Source of the DNA: Candidatus Latescibacterota bacterium
GTDB lineage: Bacteria > Latescibacterota > UBA2968 > UBA8231
Assembly (NCBI GenBank): GCA_003529325.1
Contig: DPVW01000364.1
Coordinates: 731 to 6,843, forward strand
Reading direction: 5' to 3'
Length of the DNA stretch: 6,113 nucleotides
Shown one piece after another: positions 1 to 4,712 of this stretch. Every line of letters starts with the position of its first letter. Position 1 is the first letter of the stretch. The translations under genes were made by a program, and so were the position numbers. The notes below the pieces were generated by a model that searched no databases, had not been told where the DNA came from, and saw nothing but the letters and a program-made list of their open reading frames with translations.

Positions 1-34
1 CCCTGGGTGGCGATGAACACGAGCGGCGTGGACC

Positions 35-1504
35 TCAAGGGGCGCTGCTGAGCGTCACGTATCGCGTCAGGGTCTGCAGATTTCGAACAAAGGTTCTGCA
101 GCGGATCACCTGCATCTCGATGCGTGGCTGGCCACGCTCATCAGGGCGCATGGTGCCATCTTCGACGAAACGGCCGCGCTCATCCATCGCCGCCGCGATG
201 GTACGCACCTGCTCGTCATCTTCTGCGCTGAGTGATCCACGGAACCGTTGACGTCGTTCGGCGAGCAGCACCTGTCGACCTTCCTGTTCGATCCGCTGCA
301 GGGCATTCTCCACCCCTTCGATCCGGCCGAGACCGCCCACCTTGAATGCGTAGTGCGTGGGCATGTCGGCATCGGAATAGGTCAGCTCGTAGGTGTCGCG
401 GACAAAGTATAAGGGCGTGTTGGTGTGCAGTTCGTAGAAGCGTGCCAGCCGCCCGTCAGGCAGCAGGGACCGCCGCGCCCAGGCGATGGCCGGGCGGATG
501 GGCTCGAGGAAGCGTGGCTCGCCGGTCTCGATGTGCAGATCGAGGAGTGCGCGGAGCACACCGAAGGACTCGCCGCCGGTGATCGATGGAGGTTCGAAGC
601 GGCGCGCCCAGGCGGGTTCCATGTTGTGGTTGTACTGTTGCGCCCAGGCGGGTTGTGGCTCCGGCATCTGCGCCCGAATCATGAAGTCACCGGCACGTAA
701 AGCGGCGTCGCGGAAGCTGTCATCGCCGTAGATACGATGCGCTTCGAGCATGACGTCAATGACATCGGCGATGGCATTGTCGTTGAAAGTGTAATAGTCC
801 CGGTAGTCGGCCTGCGGGTGCTCGCGCGACCAGGTTTCGGGATAGCGGGCGTCACCCACGAATGGCTCGTCAGGATCGGGAAACTCGACGAAACGCTGCG
901 GCCAGGCGCCGTTGGGGTACTGCGCCTGCAGAAAGCTGCGCAGCGCATACTGGACGGCTCCGTGGATCTCGTCATCGGTTTGCTCGAGTTGCGCATCCAC
1001 GCGCATCAGCAGACGCAGGGCACTCTGTGAGACGTTGTCGTCAAAGATGGAGGTATCGCGCCGCTCGCCGATGTCGGTATCTCCCGCCTCGACATCGCGT
1101 CGGTAATACCAGCGACCACTCGCCGCTGGATCAAAGTTGATGCGGTAGTCCCAGCCACCCGAAGCCAGTTGACCCCAGACCAGAGCGCCGGCGGCGGCGA
1201 GGGCGCCCTGCAGGTACAGGCTGTCGCCTGTAGCCTCCCAGGCATCGAGGTAGGCCATGCCCACCGCAGGCGTCCCGGGAGGCTGGACCCAGATCATGCT
1301 CTCTGTCGCCAGGCCTTCGCCCTCGCGCCGGGTCAGATCGTGGCTGTATTGCCAGAGGTACCCGCCTTGGGTGGCGATCTCACTTTGGAAGAAGCGCGTC
1401 ATCGACTGCATGGTAGCCAGCGCCTGCTGGCGCTCCGTCTCGCCGGCTCCAACCTGGACCGCAAACAGGGCGCAGGTGAGGGGTATGGCGATTAACCGTT
1501 TCAT
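35..1504 (-). CDS. Secreted pectate lyase-like protein, polysaccharide lyase family 10 (PL10) type
   Basis: Predicted exported polysaccharide lyase of the pectic acid lyase (PL10) type. Known PL10 enzymes cut polygalacturonate by Ca-dependent beta-elimination on an alpha/alpha toroid fold. The 489-residue product starts with a signal peptide (MKR, hydrophobic stretch to about residue 20, likely cleavage after VGA). PL10-like signatures follow in order: QPPGTPAVG (74-82), SIFDDNVSQ (152-160), YPNGAWPQ (196-203), YYTFNDNA (237-244, matching the family's acidic TF-N/D-D metal-site motif), EPAWARRFEPPSITGGES (296-313) and FVRDTYEL near 367-374. The Arg in AWARRFEPPS sits where PL10 members keep an Arg; whether it is the catalytic one is not proven here. 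The ATG is preceded by GGAAG with a 7-nt spacer. The gene is transcribed away from the plus-strand genes, and a palindrome lies in its upstream region. The fold family is quite secure. Pectate as the substrate is less so, because many marine homologues are uncharacterised. Confidence 0.85.
   Translation of the reverse strand: MKRLIAIPLTCALFAVQVGAGETERQQALATMQSMTRFFQSEIATQGGYLWQYSHDLTRREGEGLATESMIWVQPPGTPAVGMAYLDAWEATGDSLYLQGALAAAGALVWGQLASGGWDYRINFDPAASGRWYYRRDVEAGDTDIGERRDTSIFDDNVSQSALRLLMRVDAQLEQTDDEIHGAVQYALRSFLQAQYPNGAWPQRFVEFPDPDEPFVGDARYPETWSREHPQADYRDYYTFNDNAIADVIDVMLEAHRIYGDDSFRDAALRAGDFMIRAQMPEPQPAWAQQYNHNMEPAWARRFEPPSITGGESFGVLRALLDLHIETGEPRFLEPIRPAIAWARRSLLPDGRLARFYELHTNTPLYFVRDTYELTYSDADMPTHYAFKVGGLGRIEGVENALQRIEQEGRQVLLAERRQRFRGSLSAEDDEQVRTIAAAMDERGRFVEDGTMRPDERGQPRIEMQVIRCRTFVRNLQTLTRYVTLSSAP
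604..654. repeat. Pair of 15-bp direct repeats inside the lyase gene
   Basis: GCGCCCAGGCGGGTT occurs at 604-618 and again at 640-654, offset by 36 bases. On the coding strand both encode the sequence around PAWA (QPAWAQ and EPAWAR), 12 residues apart. The offset keeps the frame. The second copy belongs to the conserved PL10 motif. The first may reflect a small in-frame duplication or chance reuse of codons. Confidence 0.4.
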
Positions 1505-1511
1505 GAGTTCG

Positions 1512-1516
1512 CTTCC
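1512..1516 (-). promoter_or_regulatory. Ribosome binding site of the PL10-type lyase gene
   Basis: The minus strand reads GGAAG followed by 7 nt and then the ATG at 1504-1502. It supports the chosen start, as does the signal peptide that begins immediately after it. Confidence 0.55.
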
Positions 1517-1531
1517 GCTTGTGGGGACAGA

Positions 1532-1550
1532 TTTCGCTAACTTAGCGAAA
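1532..1550. promoter_or_regulatory. Perfect 19-bp palindrome, candidate operator in divergent intergenic region
   Basis: TTTCGCTAACTTAGCGAAA is a perfect 9-bp inverted repeat around a single C. It lies in the 76-nt gap between the divergent PL10-type lyase gene and the phosphatase remnant. Its position, symmetry and size are typical of a dimeric repressor site such as those of LacI- or GntR-type sugar regulators. No regulator gene is present in the window, so the family is not assigned. A terminator is unlikely: the arms contain only two to three G-C pairs each, and the site sits at the 5' ends of both genes. Confidence 0.6.
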
Positions 1551-1556
1551 AGTATA
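1551..1556 (-). promoter_or_regulatory. Candidate -10 hexamer (TATACT) for the lyase gene
   Basis: Read on the minus strand, these bases are TATACT, five of six matching the TATAAT consensus. The start of transcription would fall inside the neighbouring palindrome (about 1544), with a leader of roughly 40 nt before the lyase ATG. A repressor bound there would block initiation. No good -35 box is seen at 17 nt spacing (GTCACT), so the promoter is tentative or activator-dependent. Confidence 0.35.
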
Positions 1557-1570
1557 TGGGTGGCCGAAAC

Positions 1571-1575
1571 AGGAG
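1571..1575 (+). promoter_or_regulatory. Ribosome binding site of the broken phosphatase gene
   Basis: AGGAG with a 5-nt spacer precedes the ATG at 1581. It fixes the original start of the phosphatase gene at that ATG, directly before a signal peptide. The longer open frame running back to 1257 is therefore not the true gene; that part is antisense to the lyase gene. Confidence 0.65.
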
Positions 1576-1580
1576 TGACG

Positions 1581-2052
1581 ATGAAATTCTCGATGTTGTG
1601 CCCCGTGGCAAGCCTTCTCCTCTGTGGGAAGTTGCTTGCCGAAGAGGAAGCCTTTCATATCAACCCGTATCTGCAGAACGTGACGCCCACTTCGATGACG
1701 GTCATGTGGGAATCGCGCGAAGCGATGAAAGGGACTGTGGAGTTCGGACAAAACGGAGGGTACAACGAAACCGTCGCCGAAACGGTGGCGGTCAAGATTC
1801 ACGAGATCCAGCTTGCGGGTCTGCACAGCGACACGATCTACAACTACCGTGTCGCTACCGGCAACAACAGCTATTTCGAAGCATTTTACCACTGCGCCGG
1901 AACCTGGAACCGAAAACTGGCGACTCGTCGTATACGGGGACAATCGGTTAAACCCGAACACCCATCGTGGCAATATCGAGCAGATCATGAAACTCAATCC
2001 TGGCATCGTCCTGAACTCGACCTGGATCCGCAGTCACTCAGAATCAATCTGA
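1581..2052 (+). pseudogene. Purple acid phosphatase-type metallophosphoesterase, frameshifted and truncated
   Basis: This is a remnant of an exported purple-acid-phosphatase-like gene; the family hydrolyses phosphate esters with a dinuclear metal centre. From the ATG, a signal peptide (MKFSMLCPVASLLLCGKLLA, then EEE) leads into a fibronectin/PAP N-terminal beta-sandwich domain with the typical INPYLQNVTPTSMTVMWES and a later TIYNYRVATG. After YFEAF the frame breaks at the T4 run 1884-1887. Removing one T restores the expected FTTAPEPGTENWRLVVYGDNR, where GDNR is the first metal motif. That frame continues through NIEQIMKLNPGIVLNS, where family members have their second motif (GD-L). Here it reads STWIRSHSES and stops at 2050-2052. 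A GACCTG coding for DL appears only in another frame, so a second indel is likely. The GNHE, VxxH and GHxH motifs are absent from the window. The reconstructed product is only about 156 residues, against 400 or more in the family. It is almost certainly non-functional as an enzyme. Confidence 0.8.
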
Positions 2053-2310
2053 CACGCCGCGATGCTACGGCGAATTCAGAGGCCGAACTGTCGCCGACCT
2101 TTGGCCCGTCGGGCCTTGATCATCGAATCCCGATGTATCAGGGAGACTGGGAAGCAGTCGATCGGTTTGTTGCTCTGAAACGTTAGGACCTGCCGACTCA
2201 GTCCGTCGCCTCTTCGAAAGCCCAACCGATGTGCAGGGCTCGACGGTTGTCAAAGCGTCGACGTACTGCTGGACGCCGGTGCAGCCCAGGCGCTAAGGAA
2301 CACACTTGCC
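2053..2310 (+). other. Non-coding or degenerate stretch between phosphatase remnant and sulfatase
   Basis: No recognisable gene is present. One frame stays open to 2186 and ends in QGDWEAVDRFVALKR; another is open from about 2117 to 2296. Neither shows a known motif or a plausible start. Fragments such as ADLWPVGP in a third frame could be worn-down phosphatase sequence just after its second metal motif, but this is weak. The stretch must contain the sulfatase leader. No sigma70-type promoter pair was found; TTGTCA at 2247-2252 has no partner at usual spacing. A short hairpin (GGCCC-GTC-GGGCC, 2103-2115) has no T-run. Confidence 0.5.
2295..2300 (+). promoter_or_regulatory. Ribosome binding site of the sulfatase gene
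   Basis: AAGGAA lies 10 nt before the ATG at 2311. The spacing is on the long side but acceptable. It supports this start, which begins only a few residues before the conserved first sulfatase strand (NFLFITTDQ). Confidence 0.5.
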
Positions 2311-3906
2311 ATGAGCGCTAATCGACCGCCTAACTTTCTTTTCATCACCACCGACCAGCAACGTTGGGACGCTATGGGACTGCACAACCCGATTCTGCAG
2401 ACCGCCGTCATGGATGCCATCGCCCGCAATGGCATGCAATTCAGACGTATGTATCCGACCAACGCCATTTGTATGCCGGCTCGCGCGAGTATGATCACAG
2501 GCCGCAGTCAGCGGGGCCATCAGGTGTTTAACCACGATGTCAATCTGAGCGAAGCGATCCCAGTACTAGGCGACGCGCTAGGTGAAGCCGGATACCAAAC
2601 GTCGCTGATCGGCAAAGCCCATTTCAAGACGGCGGATATCGAGGATGTCCTGCCAGATCAGCCACCAACTGGCAGCCCGGTCAATCCCGAAGATGACCTG
2701 TGGTACGGTCCCTACTACGGTTTTGATTACGCCGAGATTCACACGGGGCACACCTATCCAGCAGGACACTGGCGTCTATGGCTGCAACAGAACTACCCCG
2801 AAGGTCTGGAACAATGGCGGCCGCAAAATGCGCTCACACCCCGCTCCGGTGCGCATGCCAGTTGGAAAAATGCGCTGCCCGCTGAGTACCACTACACGCA
2901 CTGGACAGCGGATCGGACGATAGATCGGCTCAACAGGAACAGAACTGACCAACCATTTTTCCTGTGGATGTCCTTTGCCGATCCCCACAAACCGTTTACA
3001 CCCCCACAGCCATATTGCGATATGTACGACACCGCAGAGATACCGCCACCCATACCCCAGGAGGACGTGAGCGCCAAACCGCCTCAGTACATCAGAGCCC
3101 GTGAAGGACAGCCCTATGGTGGATATAACACGCATAAGGGATGGTCCGGTGATCACCATCGGGAGATCGTTGCTCACTATTACGGATTGACCACGTTCAT
3201 CGACGATTCCATCGGCCGTGTTCTGGCAGAGCTGGAGCGTTTGGGACTAGAAGAAAATACCCATGTGATCTTCACCTCCGATCACGGGGAAGGGCTGGGC
3301 GACCACGGTATCGCTGCCAAACCAATGATGTCCTACGAATGTGTGAACCGGGTACCCATGCTGTGGCGTCATCCCACCACGGTTCAGGCTGGCAGCACCT
3401 ACGACGGTGTCATGACACATCTTGATCTGACTCCCACGTTTATCGATCTGGCCAGAGCGGAGCCGTTGCCGGGCATGGAGGGACGGTCCTTCGCCAACGT
3501 GCTGCGAGGAGAGGCGGCTGCACACAGAGATGCTGTGATCGTCGAACGAATAACGACACTGCCGGCTGTGGGGGAGGAGAGGGAGGCGCTGATACTCCGT
3601 GTTAAGATGCTGGTGACCGATAAGTGGAAGCTGCTGCACTATGGCTCGGCGCCCTACGGCGAGCTCTACAATGTGGAGCTCGATCCGGAGGATCTACACA
3701 ATCTATGGGATGACCCTGCGTACCAGGATGTAAAGCGTGATCTATGTGAACGACTGCTCGAAGAATTGATAGATACCGAGTTGGGCGATCCGACAATCAT
3801 CCTGCAGCAACGAGGTATGGGAGGGGCACTGCGTGATGTGCGCCAGATGGAGAAACAACCCGAGGCAAGAGCCGAGTTGCACAAGCGGATTGGTAGTATG
3901 GAATAG
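2311..3906 (+). CDS. Formylglycine-dependent sulfatase (type I sulfatase, alkaline phosphatase superfamily)
   Basis: Hydrolyses sulfate esters (sulfate monoester to alcohol plus sulfate) using a Cys converted to formylglycine. The 531-residue product shows the family order: first metal-binding strand NFLFITTDQQR (Asp15, Gln16); the signature CMPARASMITG with Cys54, Pro56 and Arg58, matching C-x-P-x-R; IGKAHF with Lys102 and His104; DPHKPF with Asp224 and His226; TSDHGEGLGDHG with Asp324 and His325; and Lys337 in AAKPMMSYE. The C-terminal part (LYNVELDPEDLHNLWDDP) is also typical, as is the length. No signal peptide is visible: the first strand begins near residue 8, so the enzyme is probably cytoplasmic, unlike most polysaccharide sulfatases. 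A formylglycine-generating enzyme or anaerobic maturase would be needed and is not encoded here. It is the first gene of a tight set with the methyltransferase (17-nt gap). The substrate cannot be told; aryl, alkyl, choline or sugar sulfates, or a phosphonate ester side activity, are all possible. Confidence 0.92.
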   Translation: MSANRPPNFLFITTDQQRWDAMGLHNPILQTAVMDAIARNGMQFRRMYPTNAICMPARASMITGRSQRGHQVFNHDVNLSEAIPVLGDALGEAGYQTSLIGKAHFKTADIEDVLPDQPPTGSPVNPEDDLWYGPYYGFDYAEIHTGHTYPAGHWRLWLQQNYPEGLEQWRPQNALTPRSGAHASWKNALPAEYHYTHWTADRTIDRLNRNRTDQPFFLWMSFADPHKPFTPPQPYCDMYDTAEIPPPIPQEDVSAKPPQYIRAREGQPYGGYNTHKGWSGDHHREIVAHYYGLTTFIDDSIGRVLAELERLGLEENTHVIFTSDHGEGLGDHGIAAKPMMSYECVNRVPMLWRHPTTVQAGSTYDGVMTHLDLTPTFIDLARAEPLPGMEGRSFANVLRGEAAAHRDAVIVERITTLPAVGEEREALILRVKMLVTDKWKLLHYGSAPYGELYNVELDPEDLHNLWDDPAYQDVKRDLCERLLEELIDTELGDPTIILQQRGMGGALRDVRQMEKQPEARAELHKRIGSME

Positions 3907-3914
3907 CATGGTGG

Positions 3915-3920
3915 AAGGAG
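3915..3920 (+). promoter_or_regulatory. Strong but close Shine-Dalgarno of the methyltransferase gene
   Basis: AAGGAG (within GGAAGGAG) lies only 3 nt from the ATG at 3924. It decides this start: the nearby ATG at 3908 is in another frame. The site sits within the 17-nt gap after the sulfatase stop, consistent with one transcript. Confidence 0.6.
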
Positions 3921-3923
3921 CCA

Positions 3924-4712
3924 ATGACCGACACTCTCTTCTCATACATCGAGCGCCTGCACGGTGGGGCCGAATGGGGCACCCTCCTCGATGCCGGCAC
4001 CGGGCAGAAGTCACTCGACTGGATCACCAGCCTCGACACCAGGAGTTGGACTGCTGTCACCGGCGAGGCGGCGGTCGCAGAGCGTCTGACCACGGAGTTC
4101 GAGAAACAGATTCGCCCTCGTGACAGAATTGTCAGCGGCAACTGGACCGATCCCGCGCTGCTTTATGGGGATCGGTTCGATGTCGTGTTGGCAGATTACC
4201 TGTTGGGGGCCATCGCCGGCTTCGCTCCCTACTTCCAGGACCGCCTCTTCACCCGCCTCCGGCCCCTGGTAGGCTCAAGCCTGTATGCCATTGGCCTGGC
4301 GCCGTATCCGCAGAACGCTGAAAATCCGTGGGCTGAGGTGCTGCTGGAGATTGTTCGCCTTCGTGATGCCTGCATTCTGCTGGGCGGACGACGGCCGTAT
4401 CGTGAGTACCCAGCGGACTGGGTCCTACGCAGTCTGGAGGGCTCCGGATTTGTCGTCGAAGAGGTCGAGAAGTTTCCGATTCGTTATGGCACCCGCTTTG
4501 TGCAGGAACAACTGAATGCGGCAGGCAGCGTATTGCCGCGGCTCGCAGATCGGGCACTGGCGCAGCAGTTGGAGTATGCCATCGCCGAACTGCGCGACCG
4601 GGCCCTCTCCTGCCACGCTGCCATGGGATCACAACCCTTCGGCGAAGACTGGATTGTGCTGGCGCGGCCGAAAATTCAGCACGATCATGCCTACATCCAG
4701 GGAGACACATAG
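3924..4712 (+). CDS. Class I SAM-dependent methyltransferase-like protein
   Basis: Small (262 residues) Rossmann-type protein that probably transfers a methyl group from S-adenosylmethionine to an unknown acceptor. The glycine-rich motif I is LLDAGTGQKS (21-30). WTAVTGE (42-48) fits strand 2 with its acidic end at Glu48, and FDVVLADYLLGAI (85-97) fits the strand 4/motif II position. The segment LRPLVGSSLYAIGLAP fits the next helix-strand unit, and a final strand, EDWIVLARP (241-249), closes the fold. The middle segment (about 130-200, with RRPYREYPADWVLRSLEGSGFVVEEVEKFP) resembles the GF-V strand found in small-molecule methyltransferases. No signal peptide or membrane segment is seen. The gene sits 17 nt after the sulfatase, and its stop codon touches the start of the dioxygenase gene, so the three are very likely cotranscribed. 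The acceptor is not deducible. A non-catalytic SAM-binding role remains possible. Confidence 0.75.
   Translation: MTDTLFSYIERLHGGAEWGTLLDAGTGQKSLDWITSLDTRSWTAVTGEAAVAERLTTEFEKQIRPRDRIVSGNWTDPALLYGDRFDVVLADYLLGAIAGFAPYFQDRLFTRLRPLVGSSLYAIGLAPYPQNAENPWAEVLLEIVRLRDACILLGGRRPYREYPADWVLRSLEGSGFVVEEVEKFPIRYGTRFVQEQLNAAGSVLPRLADRALAQQLEYAIAELRDRALSCHAAMGSQPFGEDWIVLARPKIQHDHAYIQGDT
4699..4704 (+). promoter_or_regulatory. Ribosome binding site of the dioxygenase gene inside the methyltransferase end
   Basis: AGGGAG lies within the last codons of the methyltransferase gene, 8 nt before the ATG at 4713. The upstream stop TAG (4710-4712) is directly followed by that ATG. This stop-start arrangement is typical of translational coupling and implies matched production of the two proteins. 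Confidence 0.7.

Noticed and set aside
1..51. Possible 3' end of a plus-strand gene (ends with GVDLKGRC then TGA at 49-51)
   Set aside because: Only 16 residues are visible, with no recognisable motif, and the stretch overlaps the lyase C-terminus. It cannot be separated from chance.
1884..1887. Programmed ribosomal frameshift in the phosphatase gene
   Set aside because: T4 alone is not a slippery heptamer with a stimulatory structure that I can see. The protein would still lack most of its catalytic domain after shifting.
2103..2115. Hairpin GGCCC-GTC-GGGCC as a terminator of the phosphatase gene
   Set aside because: The stem is only 5 bp and no T-run follows, so intrinsic termination is not supported.
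1257..2186. 309-codon plus-strand frame covering the phosphatase N-terminus
   Set aside because: The first 108 codons are antisense to the lyase gene and the last part is out of the conserved frame. The real start is the ATG at 1581 with its ribosome binding site and signal peptide.
2240..2261. Inverted repeat TCGACG / CGTCGA with a 10-nt loop upstream of the sulfatase
   Set aside because: Six base pairs with a loose loop is expected by chance in GC-rich DNA, and no promoter element is placed sensibly around it.
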